Below, in pieces: positions 26,638 to 36,839 of a stretch of 64,000 bases of DNA. Source of the stretch: Maylandia zebra (lineage: Eukaryota; Chordata; Actinopteri; Cichliformes; Cichlidae); the NCBI RefSeq assembly GCF_041146795.1, contig NC_135176.1, forward strand, positions 25,293,286-25,357,285. The letters run 5' to 3'. The notes beneath the pieces are model-generated. The model made no database searches, was not told where the DNA came from, and saw only the letters and a list, made by a program, of their open reading frames with translations. Made by a program: the position numbers and the translations under genes. How positions within the stretch are numbered: position 1 is the stretch's first letter; every line of letters starts with the position of its first letter.

Positions 26638-26715
26638 TGGTTCCACTGGAGAGTGAACCCAGGACCTCCTACGTGTACGGTAAATCAGACGTGACGACCA
26701 CAACACTATGGAACC
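26638..26715 (-). pseudogene. tRNA-Val(TAC) pseudogene, array copy 2
   Basis: The acceptor ends are perfect (GGTTCCATAG at the 5' side, TGGAACCA at the 3' side) and the T arm CTGGGTTCACTCTCCAG is recognisable. The anticodon arm carries a 3-4 nt insertion (TGATTTACCGTACACG) and the D arm is altered to TAGTGTTGTGG. At 78 nt it is longer than the normal 73. Confidence 0.8.
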
Positions 26716-27100
26716 ACTACAGCTGACAAATCACTGAATGAATGGCTTTAAAAATCTGTACATGGCTCAATACACATAATTTAAAGGTGGTTTGGTCGTA
26801 TTGAATAACACTTGAGGTCCTTGTTTTTTAATTAATGTGTAAGCACATTACACATCCTCGAGGAACAATCCTTTCCATCCAATATACATATCCACCAATG
26901 AAGTAAACAAAGACTGGATGCCTAAATAGAGTCCTAAAGTCCTAAATAGATGGGCGTCGATTTGTGTGTAGTTTTGGATACAAAGCTTGTGTTTTTAATG
27001 TTTAGAACAAACCAATATTTTGGACTGGAGAAGATGTACAGGGAACAGATTGTCAGTGGTACTAGGTCAAAGATACACCATTTGGTATTGTCTAAAACAC

Positions 27101-27174
27101 TGGTTCCACTGGGGATTGAACCCAGGACCTTCTGCGTGTAAAGCAGACGTGATGACCACTACACTATGGAAACC
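27101..27174 (-). tRNA. tRNA-Val (anticodon TAC), array copy 3, nearly intact
   Basis: The reverse complement matches vertebrate tRNA-Val(TAC) almost throughout. A box is TAGTGTAGTGG. Anticodon stem-loop is CTGC-TTTACAC-GCAG, with the anticodon complementary to 27,138-27,140. T arm is CTGGG-TTCAATC-CCCAG. The one clear fault is in the 5' acceptor strand: GGTTTCCA instead of GGTTCCA, an extra T or a G-to-T change that costs one pair. The B box GGTTCAATCC is compatible with Pol III transcription. I see no clear T-run terminator within about 15 nt downstream on the minus strand, so it may be inactive. Confidence 0.7.
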
Positions 27175-27300
27175 TCACGCCTTTGTGTAGACACAGTGCT
27201 GGGCTTTACCACCAACTTGCACTTTAGACGAGTGGGTTTGGAAACTTCATGAAACATATATGTCTTAACATATAATCAGACAGTAAATAATTGTCACATA

Positions 27301-27335
27301 TAAAGCAGACGTGATACCCACAACACTGTGGAACC
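27301..27335 (-). pseudogene. tRNA-Val 5'-half fragment, array copy 4
   Basis: Reverse complement GGTTCCACAGTGTTGTGGGT, then ATCACGTCTGCTTTA: the 5' half of tRNA-Val up to the anticodon loop, then the match stops. The 5' flank (CCACTAAATGAATGA at about 27,349) resembles that of copy 2 (CACTGAATGAATGG). Confidence 0.7.
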
Positions 27336-27589
27336 ACGACATATCCTGCCACTAAATGAATGACCAGTGAGCATGTGACAGATGAAGGTGGCCTGGTCTC
27401 ATGATTAACGGTCATGTCTGATGTTAGGTGATGGCAGCAGGATGCACTATGGGAAACTTTGGATTATGGTATTATTTTGATATCAGTGCTCCATAATGTG
27501 ATTTTTTTTAAGTCTTGAACAGGAGATTTTTTTCATGTTCCCACCTTGTGTTGGTGTAGGTCACATACACCCTTACATTGAAACAGGTG

Positions 27590-27950
27590 GCCTCTTTTAG
27601 CAGGAAAACACATCCTATCACAGACATCTGGGCTGTGGAGGGTCCAATAAAGGATGGTACAGCCCCGCATTACACCTTCAGAGCTGCTATGGCTGGACTA
27701 AGGACGCCTAAGTGATCTTAAGCAGGTGCTGATTGGTGTAACCTTTTATTACACTCTGCTCCGCGTTAATGTGGCAAGAGGATCGTATGTTTCTGTGAGC
27801 ACTTGTCTAAAAGAAACAGAGATCTGCTTTCTGTCAGTGACCTGCCCACAGCCGTTTTCCTTGACCCCTGGGACAAATTAGCAGCCAGGCTGAGTGGTGG
27901 AGCCACATCTAACCTTCTTATTAGATCCATGAGATAGATAGTCCCATGCA
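27590..27950. other. Repeat-poor block, possible regulatory DNA
   Basis: GC-richer, no repeat and no coding structure recognised. Lies inside the tRNA array interval. Confidence 0.3.
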
Positions 27951-28152
27951 GGCCAGGACAGCTGACAGCTGGGTTCAGCTGGGGTCAGAGGTCATGGATT
28001 GGCAGCAGTGGGGGAGTGAAGTGGAATCTGAAACAACAGGAAGAAACACACACACACACAGTTCCGGGAGGGAGACAGTCGTGGGCCTCCGGATCTCTCT
28101 CTTTCGCTCAGTCAGTTCACTAAAATCTCATATTTGAAATCAAGAGGCTTTG

Positions 28153-28155
<3 letters not shown>

Positions 28156-28238
<83 letters not shown>
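28156..28238. repeat. (TG)41 microsatellite
   Basis: Uninterrupted TG run of about 83 bp. Confidence 0.97.
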
Positions 28239-28241
<3 letters not shown>

Positions 28242-28480
28242 ACAGGAATCTAATGTTATGTAATTTGTAATTTATTTCTCTCCTTTATAAAGGGGGGGCA
28301 TCTGAATCCTGTCATAAAAATTGCTTTTTCAATGATAAAATATTATTACAGATTGGTACATAGTCTGATTTTCCTGACTTGCTTGTTTATGTCTGTATCC
28401 TTGTGTGCTCTGTATGTCAGTAACAACTTTGTAACAACTACTGAAGGAATTATTTGAATAAAAAGTATCCATAACGAAAA

Positions 28481-28506
28481 GGTTCCGGTGGCGATTGAAC
28501 ACAGGC
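28481..28506 (-). pseudogene. tRNA-Val 3'-half fragment, array copy 5
   Basis: GGTTCCGGTGGCGATTGAAC followed by ACAGGC matches the 3' half (T arm and acceptor) of copies 2 and 3. There is nothing of the 5' half next to it. Confidence 0.5.
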
Positions 28507-31429
28507 AGAATAAATGGTATTAAATAACAATATACTTTTGTGGGCTAACTGTGAAACACGCAGTTAATTAAATGCACAAACGTAATTTTAAAGCAACTAA
28601 ATTTTGTGTGTTAAGTATTACATTTTACATAAAGGTTTGTGTGTAACTGATATAAAGCGGGCAGGAAGGGTTAAAACATATTTGTATAGTTCAAAGCCTA
28701 AGGAGATATAGCAAACATTAAACAGAGATTGGGTTGGTTGGTTTGGCCTTACTTTGTGCACAGGTAAAAGTTGCTCATATAGTCATGATCTCATCCGGGA
28801 TCTGACACTGTTTAGTCGCTTTAGTCACTTAAGACCTCTTTTCTGCGTTGGTGAAACTGTGTGAGCTCTGAGTGTTGGATCCGTCAACACTGGGCGCTGT
28901 TTTGCTGCCCCCTGGTGGATTTCTGAAGTCTTTACACTTTTTGTTTGGTTTGTTTTAATGATTATAAAGAAATGTGTTCTGAGGTGATAATTAAAAACAT
29001 GTATGATATGATAATGTGATGCTTGTTAGGAAAATATGAATAATTCTTATAGCAAGCACAAAGGTGCATGTGTGTGCACACACATACACACACACACGCA
29101 CATATTCAGTATTGTGAATACACTCCTATACTTTTAAGTTGAAGCAGTCAGTAAGATTGTGGGATTTCTGTCTTTGATTTTTGTAATATTTTGTATAAAA
29201 ACCTTTTAGTGACAAATTTGATCGACGTGGACATGGATGACATTTGTGTTGTATGAGTCTGTGGAAAGATGTTGTTCCAGGTTAATGAATGTACTTGTCG
29301 AGATCACAGCATCCACTTTTATTCTCTAAAAACATTAGTAGAGTACTGTCCAAAAATCCTGAATCACTCTTCATTTCTTTGCATTTGGCTTTCGCAGAAC
29401 CAAACTTTATTATAATATTTTATCTATAACACTGATCAAACAAATAAAATTGTATTTAATTATAATGTAATAATAATGCTTTATTTAAACTGATATCTAT
29501 AATACTATTTATTGCATCCCATATAATAATTTTGGGTGTTTGTTTTTGTCTAAAAGAAGTGATGGGCATATGTTAATGTTTATGACCTTTATTGGGAAGC
29601 TGACATTTTTCACTTCTATGCTTGGTAGGTTCTCGGGGCCAAATCCAACTCATTTCAGCTACAGGCTAACACTGCAGTTTGCTCAGGTCTATACCGAGCT
29701 TCTGTTTCTCTGCTCCAGCCATAGAGTACGTATGAGATGGACACAACCACAGTAGGCAACTAAAATGTATCTTTGTTTATTATGTCTTTTGTCACTTTTT
29801 GCCAAAATCTTACTTACAGATGGTAAACTCAACTGTAACGGTGCCAGGCTGTGACTTATTTTTCATCCTTTAACTGCCTCTGTGGTAACAGCCTTTGTCC
29901 TGATTGTCCAGGTCACTAGACGTTACGGGTAGAAAAGCAGGAAGACATTGCATGACTTCCTGCGAGATAACGGCTGCATACACACATCTTTGTGTCTCTT
30001 TAGAATGCCTCGTAGCGAGACTATGCAGTGGTGAGACTATGCTCAGAGTCCATGCTTGATGGATGTTTGGTGCATGGACTCTGAGAACTCACTGCTGTTG
30101 ACCTGCGATATCACTGTTTAATTTGACTGTTCAAAGCAGGCCACAGGGAGATGCTCCAGTGTTTCTAACTGGCTCTCTGCCACTAGGTCTGACTGAAACA
30201 CCAAGAACACTGCTGCCTGTTGTAACTTCTCACAGGACAAGCTTACTCTAACAATGTATCCTTTTTTACTCTAATCTTGACAGTAATCTAAAAAATCATC
30301 ATCCAGTACCATTTAATGAGACTTGAAACTCAAGAATGAGGCCATAAACTCATCAAGAAAAGTCATAAATTAAGTTAGCAAAAGGATGTTTTCCCATAAA
30401 CTTCTATACAATCTAACTTGCATCTAAATAAGTCACCCCCTACTGGCTATTAAGAAGAATTCATGGTTTTCCTTCACCTTCCATCTCTTATGCACCGACT
30501 ATGGATAAAGCCAGGGGTTAAAGTGGACTGGAACCGTTTTCCAGCACCATCAGTTAATGAGTAATCAAATCTGTTAAATAAATAAAAAAAGTTTTATAAA
30601 ATAATAAAATGATGTCATCCCACAGGTTCTTACAACCTCAATGTATCCTTTTTTTTCGATATCACCATGATGTGTTCATGCTGCTGATGTCAATAAAGTT
30701 GTTGCCAGACTTCAGCATCTGAGGGCTCTGGCTAGCATGTCAAACCATGAGTCAGTGTAAATGGAATAACATTCATAATTGGCAGGTAATTTCAAAAATT
30801 TCAAACAGCTCAACAAATATCATCAAATACAATCTAAAGTTTGGAGCACAAAATTATTGATTCATATTTATTGAAAATGAAAAGTTACTTTTAAGTCCAC
30901 ATGTAATTAAAAATTCCAATAAAAAAAATAAAGGGGTATGTTAGCTGCCCCATACATCCCAATCTACTACATGTCTTTCTTTTCAGGGTAAGCAGTACCC
31001 TGGTAAGCAGGTCAGCAGCCATCAAGTTGTGTGTTATTACTGAGAACTTCCATTCAGCAAAATTCTTCCCTGTTAGGAGCAAGTTTTCCAAATCTGAAGG
31101 GAGATATTCTGAAAAGACTGACCAGATCCTCTCATCATTTTCTTTTATACTAGCATCTAATCTATCATGTGGCAGGGTGTTAAATTTCCAGTATCAAAGA
31201 GTAACGCTAGTTGGAGAAACTTTGATCCAACTATGTAGATAAACTTTCTGGAGATGAGAAGGAGCTTATAAATATTCCACTAGGTTCCCTGGAGATAAAT
31301 GTCCAGAACCTGGAAATTAATTTCCACTCCCAGAAGGAGTGCAAATATGTTCCCTAATCAAAAAGCACTAAAAAAATAGAGGAATTTATCTTGTGCAAAG
31401 TCTTGTACAATCAGTGTGATGCATGTAAA
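28507..31429. other. Intergenic, nothing recognised
   Basis: AT-rich. A mixed CA tract lies near 29,075-29,100. No supported gene, RNA or classified repeat. Confidence 0.5.
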
Positions 31430-32525
31430 GGGGGATTTGATCAGCCTGATTACTGCCAGACCTGATCACTTAAAATTAAATAGAGCCTGTCTGATAAAGT
31501 AAAGATCGCTACAAGAGTTCAAAGAGGGACACAACAACTTAAGACCAGTCGAGAAATAAAGTCACTGACATCTATCAGTCTGGGAAGGGTTACGAAGCCA
31601 GTTCTAAGATTTCGGGATTCCAATGAACCGCAGTGAGAGCCATTATCTACAAATGGAGAAAACCTGGAACAGTTCTGAATCTTCCCAGAAGTGTCCAGCC
31701 TACCAAAATTACTCCAATGTTTCATTCAGGAGGTCACAAAAGACCCCAGAGCAACATCTAAAGTACTGCAGGCCTTGCTTTCCTCAGTTAAGGTCAGAGT
31801 TGATGATTCAAGGATGAGATGGCATCCTTGAATCAGAGTTCAAGGAGGAAAAGGAGGAAACCACTGCTTATCAAAAAGAACACAAAGGCTCATCTCACAT
31901 TTGCAAAAAAGATCTTGATGTTCCTCAAGACTTTTGGGAAAATTTTCTGCGGACTGATGAGATAAAAGCTGAACTTTTAGTAAGGGTTAAGTCCCATTAC
32001 ATCTGGTGTACAACTAGCACGACCTTTCATAAAACGATCATAACAACACTGAATCATGGTGGTGGTAGTTTGATCGCCTGGGGCTCCTTTGCTGATTCAA
32101 GAACTGGACGACTTGCGGTTATTGATCAACCAGATCTACCAGAAAATCCTCCAGGAGAATGTCCGGCTATTACTGTGCTCTGAAGCTCAAGCTGACTTGG
32201 GTTATGTAGCAGGACAGTGATCCAAAACACACCACTAAGTCCACCTCTGAATGACTGAAAGAAAAAAAAACAACAAAATGAAGGTTTTCAAGTGGAGTGG
32301 CCTGGTCAAAGTCTGGACTTAAATCAGATTGTAATGCTTGGGTATGACCTTAATCAGGCTCGAAAACCCTCCAGCGCTGCTGAATTAAAATAATTCTGCA
32401 AAAAAAGAGTGGGCCATCTATTATTAAAGTTTGGTTGAGGATCTGAAACATGTAACAAATATGCAAAAATAATAATATGTTGTCTTATAATAATAAGAGG
32501 GAGGGACTAAATGCTTCTGCACCAC
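31430..32525 (+). mobile_element. Degraded Tc1-like transposon
   Basis: A recognisable but broken Tc1-like transposase runs on the plus strand: the helix-turn-helix region at about 31,510-31,740, catalytic-domain sequence around 31,915-32,110, and CAGTGATCCAAAACACACCA, then CACCTCTGAATG near 32,215. Stops and frameshifts are frequent. The right end (GATCTGAAACATGTAACAAA to about 32,525) looks like the terminal repeat zone. The copy at 62,990-63,278 belongs to the same family. Confidence 0.8.
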
Positions 32526-33924
32526 ATTGTATGTATTTAGTAATTTCGTCCCAGACTTTGATACTAAAGTATGCATTAAAAAACTTATTTTTGATCTTCC
32601 CAGAGGCCCAACATTGGCAGAGGACAGCCTCCCTTTGCAGCCCACCCCGTCAGCTGTCAGAGTATGCAGGCAGTAATGTCAGCAAAAAAAAAGGAGGGAG
32701 GAAGAGGGGGAAATACAGAGATCCCTCCCTCTGCTGTACAGGAAGAACAAAGTCCTGTGCTCAGCCCTGCAGGAAAAAAAGGAAAGGAAGGGCATTTGTT
32801 TTATTGTAAACACACAATTTATCAACAATTACTTCATGAGCCTCATATCCTGAAACTTCGATTGCAGATCCCAGTTGAGAGCAGAAAAAAATCCACCAAA
32901 CCGAATGAAGAGAGTGGAGATAGGCAGACAAAATGCTCCTGATACAGACATCTAACTTTTCCTTGTGAAAAGTAAGATGTCTGTATCTGCCAACGACTGC
33001 CAGCGAGGTGAAAAGCAAGCCTGGCTAAGTTTAATCAGCCAATACTGGCACAAGTACAAAAGTATCAAAACAAAAAGTAAAGGAGTCAGGTTGGGGTTTC
33101 AGATGCTATCAGTGTGGACAAGAATATCTGCTATTTTATACGTATTAAATAAAAAAAAGAAAAAGTCAATTATGAGCATCACTCCCCATACAAATCTATC
33201 CAGCTTGTATACCGGTTTAAGTTCTGTTCCTTGAGCTTCAGAATTCAAGACCAATACTGAAAGAAGTTAAAAGCAGGTGAAACCCATTAAACCCAAAGAA
33301 GCTCATTCGGGTCAGCTGACGTGTTTGGAAAAAACTGCGATGACTGTGTGAACTCTTTTATTAGCAGAACAGAAACCACAGAGTCTTTCAGCTGAGTCAT
33401 GTGAAGGCAGGGAAAATAAATATCTGTAACACACTAAATTGCTCATCACTATTAATCTGCATGTATAGTGAAACTCGAAAACCTCGTGGTGCTCTGCAGG
33501 AGAAGCACCCACTCTGGTTGATGCATGATGAACTGCAAATCCTTTACATAAGAGATGATACGTTTAATAGGGGAAAAAAGTGAAGGGAAAGTCTAACAGT
33601 CAATCAAATGAAAAAAACAAGAAGAGAAGTTCAAAGGGAAACCATATCATGGCACAGATAAGAACTCATAGGGTTGACAAATGTGCAGACCCATCGGTTT
33701 GATTCTTAACAGTGTATCTTAATTACGTGTATACCGTTTTTATAGTTCCCGCTCATTGCACTCATATCTAGCACTAGTTTTTGTGGTTTGTTTTCAGAGA
33801 ATGAACTACTAAAGCTGTACTTTTGATAACTCACCAAGCACCAACCAGCAGACACACAAAGTCTGAAACTAGCATTTAGTTTTTATTAAGAAGGTGGTGG
33901 AGACCAGTAAATGTTGGACTTATT
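32526..33924. other. Intergenic, nothing recognised
   Basis: Purine-rich tract around 32,685-32,800; short chance frames. No gene supported. Confidence 0.5.
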
Positions 33925-34725
33925 CTCACTGACTACTATATTAGACACACATTGCTAGTATGCCGTAAGACCTTCTTTTCCCTTCAGAGTTGTCCTAATT
34001 TCTAATGGCATAGATTCAACAAGTTTTAATATTCATAAGAGATTTTGGTCCAGCATCACACAGTTGTTGCAGATTTGTTGGCTGCACATCCATAACTTGG
34101 ATCTCCTGCTCCACCCCATCTGAAAGGTGCTCTAGTAGGTTGTAGGTTGTGGTGTTTAAATGATGCTCAGCTGGTACTTAAAAACATAAAACGACCCAAG
34201 AAAATGTTTGCATCATCATTGATGAGTCTGTTTGAATTGTAGCCTCGGTTTCCTGTTTTTAGCTGACAGCAGAGGCATCCAGTGTGGCCTTTTGCAGCTG
34301 CACCCTGTCTGCTTCAAGGTTCGATTGTGTTGTGTTCAGAGATGCTCTTCTGCAAACCTGTGTTTGTAACAAGTGGTTATTTGAGTTACTGTTGTCTTCT
34401 TTGCCTTCAGCTTAAGGGAGTCTGACCATTCTCATCTGAACTCTGGCATCAAGAAAGCATTTTCATCCAGACAACTGCTGATCCGTTCTCTGTAAGCCCT
34501 ACAGATGATTGTGTGGGAAAATCCCAGTAGACCATTCCATTTAGCACCAACAACCATGTGACATTCAAAATCAATCAAATCACCTTTCGTCTTTATTTTT
34601 TTTAGCTCTATTTGAATGTCAGGAGGTCATCCTGACTATGTCTACATTTTTAAATGTTCTGACCTTCTGCCATATTAATGGCTGATTAGATATTCACATT
34701 CAAACTGGTGCACCAAATGAGGTAG
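33925..34725 (-). mobile_element. Degraded Tc1-like transposon
   Basis: The reverse complement retains scattered pieces of a Tc1-like element. Plus-strand words include TGGCATAGATTCAACAAG, AGAGATTTTGGTCCAGCATC, GTTGCAGATTTGTTGGCTGC, TTCAGAGATGCTCTTCTGCA and TGGCTGATTAGATATTCACA. The order matches a full element with several deletions. Same family as 6,780-7,115 and 23,322-23,640. Confidence 0.75.
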
Positions 34726-34759
34726 CCAGAGAGTTTACATCAATTGACTTTAAATGATT

Positions 34760-35330
34760 ATATAATTTTTCCGTGTACATCCTGCTCCATGAGCTGGAGA
34801 GAACACGGCTGGAAGAATATTATTAGATACTTCAAGACACCATATCAAGAGAGATATAAAGGCGCTCATATGCCATGCTGGAGACAATGTGGCTTGACTG
34901 TTGCTAATCATTTCCATGTCTTTTGGGACCGTCCCAGGTTAAAAGATTTCTGGATGGGTGTCCAGGCCTCCTTAAGCGCAGTCTTTAACGCTCAAATACC
35001 TCTAGATTTTAAGGTTCTATACATGGGTCTGGTGCCTTTTCTGGAACGTAGGAGTGAGATTAAGTTGGTGCAACTACTCTTGGTGGCAAGTAAGAAAACA
35101 GTTACAAGAAGATGTTAAGCCCAGTTCAGCCTACCCTGGATGACTGGTTTGGGCTTTAGAGATATTTAGAATGGAAAAACTGACATATCAGTTAAGAAAT
35201 CAAATTGTTCCAAATTTGGAACAAGTGGATCGTATTCATTACCCCCACAAGAGCTGACTTTACTTGATCTCAGTGGTACTTGTACCTTTGTAACCTACTT
35301 ATCTAACTGTTGACCATTCTTAATTCATTT
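34760..35330 (+). mobile_element. L1-type LINE, 3' fragment of ORF2
   Basis: The frame 34,744-35,118 encodes the C-terminal cysteine/histidine region of fish L1 ORF2: CWRQCG, then ANHFHVFWDRP (a CxxC...H...H-like layout) and LLVASKKTVTRR. It is strongly 5' truncated, as is usual for L1 copies, with frameshifts after 35,118. Sequence to about 35,330 continues the ORF2 end and 3' region. Confidence 0.75.
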
Positions 35331-35615
35331 ATTTTATTTACTTATTTTTCTACTTTTTTTTCTCCCTGGCAGCAGAACGGGCAACCCCCCAGTTAATGAT
35401 TATAGTTCCATATAATTTGTTCTACCTTTATGTAATATGAATCCCCTCCTAGAGAACATGTGAACCTTTTAGAACTTTATTTATCAGGCTATTCTCCTAG
35501 TAATATCCATTAGAGGATAATATGCACCTGTCGATCACTGTGTTTGTCATTTGCTTCTCCAGGATTAACTCCAAAAACCTGGAAGGACTCTGTTTTCATG
35601 TCATTCACATATTGC

Positions 35616-35643
35616 TATGTTGATAGATTTTTCTATCAACATA
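35616..35643. repeat. Perfect 12-bp inverted repeat (hairpin)
   Basis: TATGTTGATAGA, loop TTTT, TCTATCAACATA. Arms match perfectly. Confidence 0.9.
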
Positions 35644-35860
35644 ACACAGAGCACACAGAAAATATTTCTGTGTAACTGTGTCATCTAGTAACTGTTTGAT
35701 AACAGGCTTTTGTATTAAATTGGTTCTCATCTCTCTCTAACTCTCTGGAATACCCTCAAGGAAGGTAGTGTGAGGATATAATGACAGAGGCGTGTAAAAT
35801 CAGCCAAACAAACAAATATTTTACTCCCTCTTCATATAAGCAAATCAAAATAATGATTAA

Positions 35861-35900
35861 ATGGCAGCTACGGACACCACAGTGGTGTCATAGCTGCCAT
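35861..35900. repeat. Near-perfect 20-bp palindrome
   Basis: ATGGCAGCTACGGACACCAC followed, after one base, by GTGGTGTCATAGCTGCCAT. Arms match except around the central CG/T position. Confidence 0.85.
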
Positions 35901-36114
35901 AGGAATTCCCCTTTGGGATAAAAACAAGAAGTATATCTTACTAGTAAGTTGCTGTTTAAAATTTGTCTAATTTGTAGTTTAGTTTATGTTTTGTTTGATA
36001 ATCTCACTATCATATATAATACATGACATCTATGTCTGCTAATAGTGTTCAACTCCTCCTACATGATCATGAGTTAAGCAAACAAACTTGGGACACAGAT
36101 ACATCGAAGTACAT

Positions 36115-36430
36115 CTACTAAAGGTTCTCATCTACCATATCACATATTGTAGCGTTATTGCATTGCCTAGCAACCAACTACCAATCGTGTATGAGTTTAT
36201 GCACCCACAATATCTTATAAAAGCAGAGTAGCATTTTAATTTCACGAGAGAGGCATCTAATCTATATCCACAAAAGCTGACGTACGCATTGTTACTTCGT
36301 AATGCCATCGAGTTGCCCAGCAACCACTTAACAACAGACTAAAACGACAGTGGAGGAGGATCTCAGCAGTGCGTGGAATCCACAAAAATGTGCTAATTCC
36401 TCTAATTCATCATAATATATACAGCACAAA
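36115..36430 (+). repeat. Dispersed repeat with RFX X-box-like motifs, copy 2
   Basis: Partner of 16,640-16,905. Contains ATTGCCTAGCAACCAAC near 36,161 and GTTGCCCAGCAACCAC near 36,312; the latter is a good RFX X-box match (GTTGCC, one spacer base, AGCAAC). The copy ends about 0.4 kb before the GC-rich zone upstream of nsd1. Confidence 0.6.
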
Positions 36431-36839
36431 CAGACCAAACCATACTGTATTGTGACATCGTAATCGTAAAATATTATGTAGTGCTTTACAGTTGTGAAAT
36501 TGGCTACAGGTTAGCAACATTTAGCACTAATATAACTTGTCAAAAATAATCACAGAACATTTTAAATGCAGGACTGAGACTAATGAAATAGTTTTTCTCA
36601 TTTAAGATGGACAAAATAACAGAAGCACAAAATCCTTCTGATGATTCAATTTCAATGAACTGTAACTGTGCGTATATTAATTCCAGTCTTTTTGAATCAC
36701 TGAATCGTTTTTCCACGTCTTGCATCTACTGAGTTCATGGGTGTGTTAAATGAGTATTGACAACTTTTTCACACTTTAAATCATTTGCAAACGGAAGCTC
36801 TGACTCATAAAGCACCTGAACCTGCAATGATGCAGCGGT

